Assembly (NCBI GenBank): GCA_003116995.1
Contig: BDSL01000078.1
Coordinates: 310,001 to 374,000, forward strand
From: Yamagishiella unicocca
Taxonomy: Eukaryota > Chlorophyta > Chlorophyceae > Chlamydomonadales > Volvocaceae
Reading direction: 5' to 3'
DNA: 64,000 bases
A program made the position numbers and the translations under genes. The notes under the pieces were generated by a model. The model was not told where the DNA came from. It worked only from the letters and a program-made list of their open reading frames with translations, and made no database searches. Positions 43,801 through 54,459 of the stretch are shown here, one piece after another (positions within the stretch are counted from its first letter, which is position 1; each line of letters opens with the position of its first letter).

Positions 43801-46800
43801 CCGCAGCGCACCTTGATGTGGCCCAGCTTGGCCTCCAGCGCCTTGACAGAGTCGCGGTTGAGGGTCACCCAGTCCTGGCCAAGTTGGCAGTTGGCGGTTG
43901 GGGGTTGGGAGTTGAGACCAGGAGCCAGGGGTATATCCCCCCCGACAAGCGGGCTGCTGAAGCGGTCGTCCAGGCGCCAGGGGCACCCCACCTGCATGCC
44001 TCCTTCGCCCCTCTGCCCCCGGGTTTTCCTCGCACCCCCCCCCCCGCCCCTCAACCATGCGCGAACTATCCTGTCCCGTCGCGTTAACGGTATTTATGCC
44101 ACCCCCCGCCCCTCAACCCATCTCGCCGCCGGCCCCGTCTCACCCGCCCCAGCCTCCTTGCTCTCGCATCTCGCCGCAGCCTCAGGTAGTCCTCGTTGCG
44201 GCTCTCCAGTGCCGCCATCTGCCGCGCCCGCTTGCCCCCCTTGCCCCCCTTGCCGCCCTTGCCCCCCTTGCCGCTCTTGCCGCTGCGGCCGCTCTTGCCA
44301 CTGCGGGCGCTCTTCGCGCTGCGGCGCGAGCGAGAGGAGCGGCGGGAGCGGTTGGAGCGGGAGGACTTGAGCGAGCGGGCGTCTTCCAGCAGGGCGCCCA
44401 GGGCAGGGCCGCCGTCCTCCTCGTCGCTCTCTGGCTCGTCCTCCTGGGGGGTGGGGGCAGGTGAGGAGATCCGGTTTAACGACGTAGGAAACCCCACCCC
44501 TCAGGGTTGCGAGGGAACGAAGGGGGGTGGGAGGTGGGGGGGGTGGACATATAGCGGGGTATATATATTATATAATTGTATACTATTTTTAATAACTTTA
44601 AACAGTTATATGTAGCCGCGAATCCACGGGGGGAGGGAAGGTGGCCCCGGGCCGAGGGGCGGGAGTGCGCTTGACAGGGGGGGGCCCAGCCTACCCCTGA
44701 CGGCCTCCCGCCAAAGCAAAGACCTTAGCCTGTGTAACTTGGCAGCCGCATCCGTCCCTTTGCATCTCAGCGAAACCCCCCCGAGCCGAATCCGGATCCG
44801 GATCCGCCTCTCCCCCCACCTCCCACCTCCCCTCCCCCCCACGTTCTTTCCTCGACCCTAACTCCCCCCCCACCTCCACTCCCAGCACGTCCGCCGCCAG
44901 CAGCTCCCCGCCGAACTTCTTGTCCACCAGCTGCAGCTGCTGGGGGCTGGGCCACAGCGACATGTCGTACGCCTGCCTGGACCAGCCGGCCACGGAACGC
45001 AGCGCACCCAGCCGCCGGAGGCCCTAAAGGGGCGGGGGGGGGGGGACAGGAAAGGACCGGTTACTCGACATGGGAAGTGTTTGATTCGCTATCGGTGCCC
45101 TTGCTGCCTGAGAGCGCTCATCACCTCGTTGCAGCCGCCCCTCCCCCCTTCCCCCTCAGCCCCCTCAGCCCCTCTCCCCCCACCACACACACGCACACAT
45201 ACACACGCATACACACGCATACACACCCACCTGCACGCAGTCCGGTCGCACCCTCCCGGTCGCGAAGCTGCCCGGCTCCCCCAGCAGCTTGGCCAGTGCG
45301 GCCCTCAGCTTCACGATCCACAGGTCCACCCCCAGGGGGGCGTACAGCCGGGAGGCGCTGCGCAGCGAGGGGGCGGCGCTGAACAGCACGCAGCGGCGCC
45401 GCCAGGAGTCCTCGGGCTTGGGCTCCTCCAGCGCCCAGTCGGCGATACCCTGTACGGCAGCGCCACGTGATGGTGCCCCGTGTGTGTGAGTGTGCCGCCA
45501 CGTGCATGTGCACATTGCGTGAGCGTCCCGCCGGGGGTCCGGGGAGCAAACAAGATGCCTTTACGGGCTTCAAAGTTTTTACGGTTATGGGGCCCCCACG
45601 CTCCGGAGGAGGTGTCAGGTGGCGGGTGCGGTTCGAATCCTAGCTAGCCTGCCCGCCCGGTGCCTGCCGCCTCGGCTGGAGCCCCGGCCCCGAGCCCAGA
45701 AGTCCCCTGTTCGAGGCCCCACCTTTACGATCTTCATGGCCCCCTCCGCCAGGCCCTCCACCACGATGATCCGCTCCCGGCCGTCCACCAGGTGCCAGCC
45801 GGTCAGCAGGTCCAGAGAGCGGTCGGAGGCCTGCTCGGGGCTCAGCTGCATGGTGGACAGAGCCTGGGGAAGGGGGGGGCCGAAAAACCCGTTTAGGACA
45901 GACGTTTCGAAATGCATGCGGGAGAACTGGGTTGGGGATACTAAAGCCGAAGGTCGTAATATGACCTTTGGCGGCTAAGCTAGGGGTAGGGTAGAGTAAA
46001 AGGAGTGTTGAGGCAGCGGGCTGGGTGGAGTCAGGCAAGCGGGGGGAGCGTGTCCCCAGCCCAATAACTGTTGGGTTTGTTGGGGGGCCCGGGTCCGGCG
46101 TCGGTAGCGAGGTGCCGTCGCAAACACTGTTGCAAACCCACCCCCCACTCCCTTGCCCCCTCCCGCCCCCCGGTCCCAGAGTCGGCTGCCCAGTCCACGC
46201 GCTCTCCTCACACACCCCACCTGCAGCTCCCTCAGCTCCAGCTGCACCCGGTCGATGTCCACACACAAGGCGTCCAGCGCCATCTCGGCGGCAGTGGGGG
46301 GCTCGTCGGGCTCGTCGTCGTCCTCGCTGTCACCTGGGGGAGTAGGGGAGGGGAGGGGAGGGGGAGGGGGCGCACAAGTGGGGGCTCGGGGGAGCCAGCG
46401 ACGGAAGGCAGACGCAGGCCGGGGGGGTGTCCGGGTTGTCCGGGGTTATTTGCAAAAAGAATCTGCAAATCCACGGCCCGACAAACCGAGGGCGCTGAAG
46501 GTGGTGGTCCAGCGGAGAGGCGCGGCAGGGAGACGGAGCGGAGGTGCTGCTGGTCCGGGGGGTCCGGGGGACCAGGGGGGAAGCTACCAGGGTCCGGGTC
46601 TTCGATCCCCCACAAGCCACAACCGTACATCCCTCGCCGTCCCGACATGTGTCCCACACCGCCTCATCCTCTTCTCCCCCCTCGCCCCCATGTCGTGTAG
46701 CCGGTTTTCACGCCACCCCTCAGCCCCTTCAGCCACCTGCAGGGCGCCCCTCGCCGCCCCACCCGCCGCCGCACTCACTGTCGAACAGCACGTGCCGCTT

Positions 46801-49800
46801 GCTGTCGTTGTTGGCCAGCATACCCGCCGCGCCCCCGCCCCCGTACCCGCCGGGGGACGCACTCTCCCGCCGCGGGGGCAGGGGCGGGCCCCCGGCGCCA
46901 GTGCCCGTCACCGGTCTGCCGCTGCGGTCTGGCCCCAGTGCCCCACCGCGCGAGGGGCTGTGCGGCAGCTCCTGAGTGCTGTACAGGGAGGACGAGCGGC
47001 GGGGCAGGGCGGGGCCGCTGCCGCCGCTGCTGATGGAGGTGCGGTGCGGCAGCGGCCGGTCGTCGTCGCCGTCGTCGCCGAGTAGGGCGCCGGCGCCGCC
47101 CGCCTCCAGGGCCTTACGCTTGGCCTGCAGCTCGGGCGGCAGCAGCTCCGCGGGCAGCTTGTCCGCCGGCTGCTTGAGGCCCAGCTTCCAGGCGTTGTTC
47201 TTGCGCAGGGTATCCTAGGGGGGGGGCGGGGGGCGGGTTTTACAAGAGAATCCGCGAATCCACGGCCGGGGGGGGTTCGGAGTCAGGTGAGAGGGTCAGG
47301 TGAGAGGGGTCAGGTGAGAGGGGTCAGGTGAGAGGGGTCAGGTGAGAGGGGTCAGGTGAGAGGGGTCAGGTGAGAGGGGTCAGGTGAGAGGGGTCAGGTG
47401 AGAGGGGTCAGGTGAGAGGGGTCAGGTGACAGGGGTCAGGTGAGAGGGGTCAGGTGAGAGGGGTCAGGTGAGAGGGGTCAGGTGAGAGGGGTCAGGTGAG
47501 AGGGGTCAGGTGAGAGGGGTCAGGTGAGAGGGGTCAGGTGAGAGGGGTCAGGTGAGAGGGGTCAGGTAAGGGGGGTCAGGTGAGTTTGGAAGGCTGCCGC
47601 GGGGCAGTGGAGGTGGCGCGGGAGGTACCGGGACCCAAATGTGGGATACCCGAGGTTGGCGGCGGGAAGGCGAGCGGGAGGGTGCTGGCGGGTGACGTCT
47701 CTCAGCGCCGCCTCGTCACAGTCACCTACTGAAGGGGCGGCTGGCCCCTCCCCCTCCCCTTCCCCCCTCTCCCTCCGTCTTAAATCTCATCAACCACGTT
47801 CTTCAGCATGCATCTCGAAACGTCTGTTCTAAACGGTTTTCCTCGCGTCCACGGGTCTTCCTCACAACTCCCCCTACACACACACACACACACGCACACG
47901 CACCTCCAGCATGTGGAAGAGGTCCGAGTCGCGGTAGTCCAGGATGAACAGCGCCCGGGTGAAGACCCGCAGCGAGGGGTCGGTGCCCCGGGTGGTGGCC
48001 AGGGGGGCGGCGCAGCGCACCTCGCCCTTGAGGACGGAGCCGGCCTGGGGGGGGAGGGCGGGGGGGGCCAGGTGACGCGGGGCGCTGGGTCCGTGTGTGG
48101 GAGTGCGCGGGGGGGAGCTGTCCACAACCTGCTGGCAACCTGCTGCTGGACACATGCTGGCGGCCCCTGGTCGCGGCTTATCACGCACCCACGCAGCAGC
48201 CGGGCAGACCGCCCCGCCTCCACGTCCAGCACCCCCTCCCGGCCCCCTCCCTCCCGGCCCCCTCCCTCCCAGCCCCCTCCCTCCCAGCCCCCTCCCTCCC
48301 GGCCCCCTCCCTCCCGGCCCCCTCCCTCCCGGCCCCCTCCCTCCCGGCCCCCTCCCTCCCGGCCCCCTCCCTCCCGGCCCCCTCCCTCCCGGCCCCCTCC
48401 CTCCCGGCCCCCTCCCTCCCGCCCCCCTCCCGCTCACCTCCGCGTAGTTCCCCGGCCGCTTGGTCCAGTCCAGTGACGCCGCCCCCCGAATGGTGGTGTG
48501 CGGGGCCAGGTTGACATTGAAGCGGAAGCGAGTGTAGCCTGGGAGAGGGAGGGGAGGGGGGGGAGGAAGGGGGGGGGTGAAGGGCTGTGTTGGGGTGTCC
48601 ACCTGATGCTGCTGACGGCCAACCAGCGGCAATCCCTGTACCCCTGCCCCTCCCGCAGCCTCCCCTCCCCGCACCCTTGCCGCTGCCTCCATCACCTACC
48701 CACCCCCCTCAGCCCCTCACTCGCCGTCATCCTCGACACCCCCTCCCCAGGCCCCCACCGCATCCACACCAAGTCCTCCAGCACGCATCCCCACACGCGT
48801 GTACAAAGCGTTTCCCCTAATCGGGTTTATTTTCCAGTGCCGACCCACGGGTCTCCCCTCCCCCCCCGCACCTCTTGACAGGTCCAGTAGCGACACCCGG
48901 GCCAGGCCACACACGTAGCCCTCGCTCTCCGGCACCTTGGCGGCGCCCCCCTCCCCCTCCCCGCCCGCCGCGGCCCCCTCCTCCGGCTCGTCCTCCTCCA
49001 CCGCGAACTCCGGCGGCTCGGGTATTGCCGTACGGTCGTGCACCTCCACCAGCAGCGGCGCCTCCCGGCACAGCGACAGCGCCTCCTCGCCGCCTCCAGG
49101 GAGGTCCCCAGCCAGAAACACCTCGGGCTGGGCAAACAGGAAGTACCGGGACCCGGCGCTGGGGGGCACCCGGGCCATGGCGGCGCCGGCGGGGCCCGCT
49201 AGCACCACCGCCTTAGCGCCGCCGCCGCTGCTGGCGCCGCCGCCGCCGCTGTTGCCTGAGGTTGGCGCCGCTGCCGCTGATGCCAGTGAGGTCCCTTGCA
49301 GCAGCTGCCAAGGTGAAGCAAGGCCGGGTTGCTCCCGGGGCGGGGTGGTGGGCGGCCAGCGCATGAAGAGGGCGGGGGGGGCGCAGTGGGAGTCCAGCTG
49401 GGCGCGGGTGGCGGGGGCGGCGGGCAGGCTCTTGGCCTGGGGGGTGAGAGGGGGGGGGAAGGGGGGTCAAGAAGGGGGGAGGGGTGCAAGGAGAGGGAGG
49501 GTTGGGCGGGGGCGGGGAGTGGGTCGGAAGCAGGAGGCGGTTGGGACAGAGGCTGGGGCCAGCCAGCCGCACATAGCATCCGTGTGGGCGGGAGGACCGC
49601 CTGCCCCTGCCACCCCCTCTTCTATGCTGTCATCCCCCCCCACACACACCCCGACCCGGGCATCCCTCCGCCTACCTTCCGCACGTGAATGACGATGGGG
49701 TTCAACATGGTGATTAGCTCCGGGTGCAGCAGGCCTATGGGGTCCCCCGGCACATCCTGGAGGGGAGGGGGTGTATAAAAAGGGGAGGGGAGGGGAGGGG

Positions 49801-51963
49801 GGCGGTATGCGGGTAGGGTGTGTGAGCTGCTTACACGCCGCTGGTTGGGGAGCAGCTTTCAGCTTCTGGGTCCCAGTCTGGCGACCCATCCCCAACCGCC
49901 GCATCCACACAACCTCCAGCCGCATGCTCAAAAACGAAACGGTTCTCCACCCTAGTAAAATCGTTCCTCATCTGCGACCTGCCCGTCCACCAGCCGGAAC
50001 CCTAAGCCTCCGCCTTACCACCCGGCGCAATCAGCCTGCCTCGCCGCCCACCCACCCCCCTGGTGTCGTCCATCGTCATCGCCCTTGGTTGGTCGGCCGT
50101 GGATTCGCGGACTACTTTTCTACCCCCTTACCCCCTCGTGTCCTCTCCCACACATTCCCCGCCGGGAGGAGTGACGACTGCCCCCAGCTGCGCAGCATCC
50201 CACCTCCCTTGACCTTTTTTTCACGGGTCTTCCTCGAAACCTCCCTTGACGCCCCTTCCCACCACATCCCTAGTGAGCCCCAGCCCCAGCCCCAGCCCAG
50301 TAGCGGCCACCTTGATGTCGGGCTCAGGAGGCGGCTCCTCCTTCTTCTTATCTGGCACCGCCTTTTTCCCCTTCGGCGGCGGTGGCGGGGTGGGCGGCCG
50401 CTCCTTCACGGGCACACTCAGCAGCGCCACGTCAGCCTGCGAGGCAGCGAGGGCGCGGGGGGGCGGGGGGGCTAGGAGCTGGGGGAGGAGGGTGGTATCG
50501 ACAACCCGCGACCCCGGGCTGGCACCCAACAAACACACCCACCCGCCCGCCCGCTCAGCGGCGCTTCACAAGGCCGCCCACCCAGCCCCCGCCCCTCTCC
50601 TCCCCCGCCCCTCCCCCCCTCCAGCAACCGGCTCTCATCGCCAGCCCCCTCCCGCACCTCCACGACCTCCGCCACGTCCTCCAGCGTCTGCGGCATCCCC
50701 TTGGTCTTGTCCGGCCACACCGCCCGCGCGTCCCGCTCCCCCACCAGCAGCCCGCTGCAGTCCAGCAGCAGCACCGCCGTGTAGCTGCGCAGGGGGGTGG
50801 GTGGCCGCACCTCCAGGACCGCCTTGCTCTTAGAGCCAGCGAGCGCCTTGGGCTTGGGCGGCGGCGCCTCGTTCTCAGCCGGGGGCGACGTCAGCGCAAC
50901 CGACAGCGCCAGCATGCCGTGCGACGCCGCCAACGACCTAACCGCCGCCTCGTCAACCACCACCTTGATGTGGTGCTCCACGTCCAAGGTGGCGTACGGC
51001 AGGTTGGCAGCGGCGGCGCCGCTGCTGGAGACGACGGGAGTGGTTTCTGTCGTCTCCGCCGCCGGTGCTAGCTGCTCCGGTTTGACTGGTTTGATGGGCC
51101 CGATGACCTGCTCCGCCCCGGCGAACGGCGTGTACTTGACCGTTAGGACGAGCGTCGCCGGGTCAACGGGCTTGGCGAGCAGCGCTGCGGCGGCCGCCGC
51201 CGCGGCTTCTGCTGCCGCTGCCGCAGCAGCTGCGGCCGCGGCCTTTTTCGCGGACGCCGGGGTCGATGGCTTCTTGGGTGGCGGCTTTTGGGGCTTACCC
51301 TTTGCGGGAGCTGCATCGGGGGCTGGGCTGGGCGGCGGCTGCAACTGCGGCGGCGGGTCCTGCGGCGGTGGTTCCGGAGCCGGAGCCTTGAGCCGCAACC
51401 GAACCTTGAGGCTGCAGGAGGGAGACGGAAGCGACACCGGCGAGGAGAGGGGAATGGGGGAAGTGAGGTACGCCATACCAGCTGCTAGCTGGCTAAACAC
51501 CGTGATGCCGCCAGCGAGGCTGCTACCGCTACTGTCATTTCGCAGTGCTCGGCGGCAGGCAGGGGGGGGGGGCTGGGGGGTTGGAAGCGCTGCAGACTAC
51601 GACAGGGAACCGTCGCTGCTGCACCCGCTAGTTGTGGGGTGGAGCTGCTGTTGGGGAGTTCCGAGTTTGCAACACCCCGCCCCCAACCACAACGCCTGCC
51701 CGCAATGGGTGTGGTTCCATCCCGGAGGGACCTTGTGGACACGCGATTGAGGGCCTGTTCGAATGCAGCTGAACCCCTCCTGGCCCTCCCCACAGGCCTG
51801 GCGCCCACTTACACGACGTGCACCTCTTGCGACGGGCCCACCGGCGGCGGTGGCTCCACCGGCTCAACAACCTTTGACCTGCGCACAAAGTCCGTAGACG
51901 GGTTGCTATAGCTGCAGGGGATAATGCACGACGTGAATTGAGCGTAACGTACTTGGGCGCCAT
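40893..51963 (-). CDS. Large multi-exon protein, probable cilia/flagella-associated (CFAP92-like, DUF4550?)
   Basis: Phase-consistent exons: 51953-51963, 51813-51911, 50658-51411, 50311-50436, 49676-49756, 48872-49436, 48438-48538, 47904-48044, 46779-47214, 46221-46333, 45723-45863, 45231-45449, 44874-45023, 44144-44443, 43812-43874, 43517-43600, 43117-43191, 42845-42951, 42329-42476, 42087-42125, 41661-41801, 41219-41369, one small exon near 41130-41200 (boundaries unresolved) and 40893-40999. About 1,400 residues. N-terminus [17 protein letters not shown], then Pro/Ala/Lys-rich linkers; a central beta-rich region ([37 protein letters not shown]); an acidic-to-basic linker with [11 protein letters not shown]; a C-terminal region with [17 protein letters not shown]. 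The order of motifs and the C-terminal KRGF segment recall CFAP92/KIAA1257-type axonemal proteins with DUF4550. That name is from memory and needs a profile search; the gene itself is certain. Confidence 0.85.
42713..42812. repeat. 17-bp minisatellite
   Basis: About six units of CCCCCAGCCCCCGCCAG in the intron between exons 42329-42476 and 42845-42951. Confidence 0.9.
43211..43252 (+). repeat. Interstitial telomere-like repeats
   Basis: Degenerate GGTTTAGGG, TTTTAGGG, TTTAAGG, TTTTTAGG and TTTAGGGG units in tandem. They resemble the plant TTTAGGG and Chlamydomonas TTTTAGGG telomere units and lie 20 bp upstream of the acceptor of exon 43117-43191 in the flagellar-type gene. Confidence 0.75.
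43462..43500 (+). repeat. Dispersed repeat F3
   Basis: Reads ACGAAGTCGTGCAACCGGGT, then CTTCTCACCCC, in the intron downstream of exon 43517-43600 (near its donor). Matches 32606 and 46686. Confidence 0.6.
43618..43660 (+). repeat. Intronic dispersed repeat F1
   Basis: Contains TTCAAGGAAGACCCGTATAC and GAAAACCGTTTAGAACAG, antisense to the gene and about 18 bp from the acceptor of exon 43517-43600. Confidence 0.8.
45880..45942 (+). repeat. Intronic dispersed repeat F1
   Basis: Contains AAAACCCGTTTAGGACAGAC, GTTTCGAAATGCATGC and GGGAGAACTGGGTTG, antisense to the gene and close to the acceptor of exon 45723-45863. Confidence 0.75.
46448..46500 (+). repeat. Intronic dispersed repeat F2
   Basis: Reads AAAAAGAATCTGCAAATCCA, then CGGCCCGACAAACCGAGGGC. 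The CAAACCGAGGG extension is shared with the copy at 61880. Confidence 0.7.
46686..46722 (+). repeat. Dispersed repeat F3
   Basis: Reads CCCATGTCGTGTAGCCGGTT, then TTCACGCCACC. It lies in the intron between exons 46221-46333 and 46779-47214. Confidence 0.55.
47240..47275 (+). repeat. Intronic dispersed repeat F2
   Basis: Reads ACAAGAGAATCCGCGAATCC, then ACGGCCGG, about 27 bp from the acceptor of exon 46779-47214. Confidence 0.75.
47281..47590. repeat. 14-bp minisatellite, about 21 units
   Basis: Tandem GGTCAGGTGAGAGG units, nearly identical, in the flagellar-type gene intron 47215-47903. Each unit contains CAGGTGAG on the plus strand, a perfect splice-donor consensus, but antisense to the gene. 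Confidence 0.97.
47785..47872 (-). repeat. Intronic dispersed repeat F1 (full copy)
   Basis: Reverse orientation, so sense for the minus-strand gene. It contains TCTTCAGCATGCATCTCGAA, CGTCTGTTCTAAACGGTTTT and CCACGGGTCTTCCTCAC, and begins about 30 nt after the donor of exon 47904-48044, beyond a CA/TG tract. Confidence 0.85.
48236..48425. repeat. 15-bp minisatellite, about 12 units
   Basis: CCCCCTCCCTCCCGG repeated almost perfectly. It lies immediately downstream of the donor of exon 48438-48538 (purine-rich in the transcript). Being a multiple of three it keeps several frames open, which are not genes. Confidence 0.97.
48770..48866 (-). repeat. Intronic dispersed repeat F1 (diverged copy)
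   Basis: Contains CAAGTCCTCCAGCACGCATC, GTACAAAGCGTTTCCCC and TTCCAGTGCCGACCCACGGG. It ends within 10 bp of the donor of exon 48872-49436. The TTCCAGTGCCG block is shared with the copy at 55035. Confidence 0.65.
50088..50125 (-). repeat. Intronic dispersed repeat F2
   Basis: Contains GGTCGGCCGTGGATTCGCGG, then ACTACTTTTCTACC, in the intron between exons 49676-49756 and 50311-50436. An F1 fragment (CACGGGTCTTCCTCGAAACC) follows at 50222. Confidence 0.65.
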
Positions 51964-54459
51964 TGCGCTGGCTCCTAGTTAGCCGGTCCACTCCACAGCC
52001 GGCTAGAGATAGACTAATAGCATCATTGGTACGCGTGTGGCGTGACGGCGCCCAGCGCTGCCGGTCCTCGTCCTCGCAGTCCTTAGAAACTGGCAGCAAT
52101 GTGTACCACTGTGGTAATCTTTCGCTGTTACCGTTTGTGTTAGGAGTATTTTTTTTATCAAATAAGCGATCAATACAATTTGTGGAAATCCGTGTTCATG
52201 ATCGGCAAGAACCCGAGAACCCGGATTGTCCATGGGTCCATGGTACAACTGAATTGGATTTGTGAACCGACAAATTACAATAAAAAATACATCACCAATA
52301 CAATAGCGCTATCAAGTCTTGTCCGCCACGGACGTTTTTGCACCACGGTTCGCAAGCCGGGTGTCACATGGCAGCGGCGGGGCGCCAAGCGGTGGGCCTG
52401 AGTCGACTACAGTAGGCTATGGGCCATACAGGGAAGTACGTCCAGTTGTGTCGCGGCAACGTGCAACCTGATCCAGCGGCCTCGAGGTAATGGTTGATGG
52501 GCTAGACGAGACGATGACCTAAACATCGCGGCTCCATCAACATTTGGAGCTCGCTTGGACATCTGCACAAATTCATCCATCCATAGAAGTAAAGTGAGCC
52601 CCCTATGAAGCCCTAGAAGCTTGCCATCTGCAGTGCCAGCGATGGCACCATCTTCTGTGCAAGGTCCTCCGTCTGGCGGCTTGATGCAAACATCACGTCC
52701 TGTCTCATTGCATGCGTGGGGATCGAGCCGAGCCTGGGAAGGGTGGTGATCGACGATAGGGACTGGCAACCGTAAGGGGTTTCTGGCGAACCCGGAACTT
52801 TCGAGTTCATACGAATGGCCGACCGCATTCAGCAAGGAGGGTCTCCCGCACGCTTTGGGTAATGGGTACCTGCGCGCGGCGCAGCAGTCGCGTACCGGCT
52901 CATCCAGCCCATCGGCGTACTGTCGTCGACCGAACCCAACGTTTACACTGGCGCATGACGCGTTCCAATCAACGCGGGCAAATCGCGTACCAGCATACCC
53001 TTTAATGCGCCGTGGATCATGCCGTAAAGCGAATGCAACATGGCGTACCACTGTATCTGGACGGGTGTGAGCACCGGGGTGGTGAGTGGTGGTGTTGAAG
53101 CACCGGAGAGAGGAGAGGAGCCGTGAGCGCAGTGCCCTGAGCTGCACTCCAGCTCCGTTGCCGCGGTTCTCACCGCCTGGCACTCTTCGTATGGCCGGCG
53201 GTTTCACTGCGCCGGCTTTGGGCAACAGGCCGGCGCCTTGTTCTGGTGATCCATCCTGCGGCTGTTTGGGCATTGGACGAGGTTGGGCGCTATTTGGCTT
53301 TGGGGCATGGCTCCGTCTGGCTCCGGCGTATTGGGATTTTGCTTTGCGGTGCTGTGATTGCCAGCCGGGGCGGCTAGGGCCGCCTGGGCTCGACACGGGG
53401 AGTATAGCGGGCGGTAGGACTGCAACAACCCGTCGTCGAATCCTTCCGCCGCTATTGCTTGATGCGTCTTGCCACCATTGTTCTTCGGGCGGGGTCGGGG
53501 TTACCGGCCCGATCGACAGCCGAGGCTCGGCTGTTGGGCTCCAGTTCACGCGAGCGCCTCATCTCCCGTCTGACTTTTCTGATGTGCGCAGGTAGGTGCC
53601 GCCATGCCGTCCTGTCCGACTTCCTTTGGGTTCTGGGTTTCGAGCCGCGTGAACCGCGTTACTTCGTCGCTAAACGTTGCCCTCGCGCTTGGGCTTTGGT
53701 TGGTACCGTACTGCGCGGGGGGGCTCACTGTGGGAGGGCTTGTAGACAGCAGACGCAAGGTTGCCACTCCGGTGATTAAGCAGGCCATTGTTTGCCAAAC
53801 CGGCATCACAACAGGCCCTTCGTCGGGCTGGCAGTACCACGGTCAAGCCGGCAGCAGGCGGCAGTACGATTCGCGCCCCGCCACATCGCGCTTGGCCATA
53901 TGCGTTCACCTGCACAAAAAGTAATAAAGTCCCATCTTAGGTGCCTTGTGAGGACGCAGGTTGGAAACTTCGCAGCTGCAACTGTATGTCGCTCGCACGT
54001 GCAAAACCCGCACCATCGGTTCCGGGGGGGAATTAAGGTTATGATGTCTGTAATATAAATATCTGCAGCCAGAAGTTTGCGTACAATTCTTGTCGGGTGC
54101 CGTAGATCGTTGTGTACTGCTGTGGTCACGACAGGTAAGCACGTAGGCTTGATAAATTAATGGTTCAGCCCATTGGCCTTGGCCTTATGATTTGTGTTAT
54201 CATTTTGTGCGCTCCTGCTGATGAGGATACATATTCGCCGTGGCGACTATATGTGATGAACTTCCTGGAGTCTGACTCAAACCACCAATATAGCTGTAGT
54301 AGACGGCCTGCCGGCCATCCTGCGAAACACCATACACAATTAAAAGGTTAAATTCTTTGCATACTTCTTTTGGTACCGGTATGTGCCGCAGCATGGTTTA
54401 AATTGGCTCTCAGACGCCCAGTGCCCTTCGGGCTTGGGTGAGGGCAGCCCACGCAGGAC
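51964..54459. other. Stretch without a recognised gene
   Basis: A 380-codon minus-strand frame spans 52407-53549. A second minus frame at 52613-52828 has more protein-like composition (PYGCQSLSSITTLPRLGSIP). Neither has recognisable motifs, splice signals or a clear start. The section could be a decayed mobile element or an unrecognised lineage-specific gene. 53.9-54.4 kb is AT-richer with nothing visible. Confidence 0.4.

Noticed and set aside
48095..48695. Pro-rich and Gly-rich long frames on both strands
   Set aside because: A 15-bp intronic minisatellite keeps the frames open; the spliced gene model explains the region.
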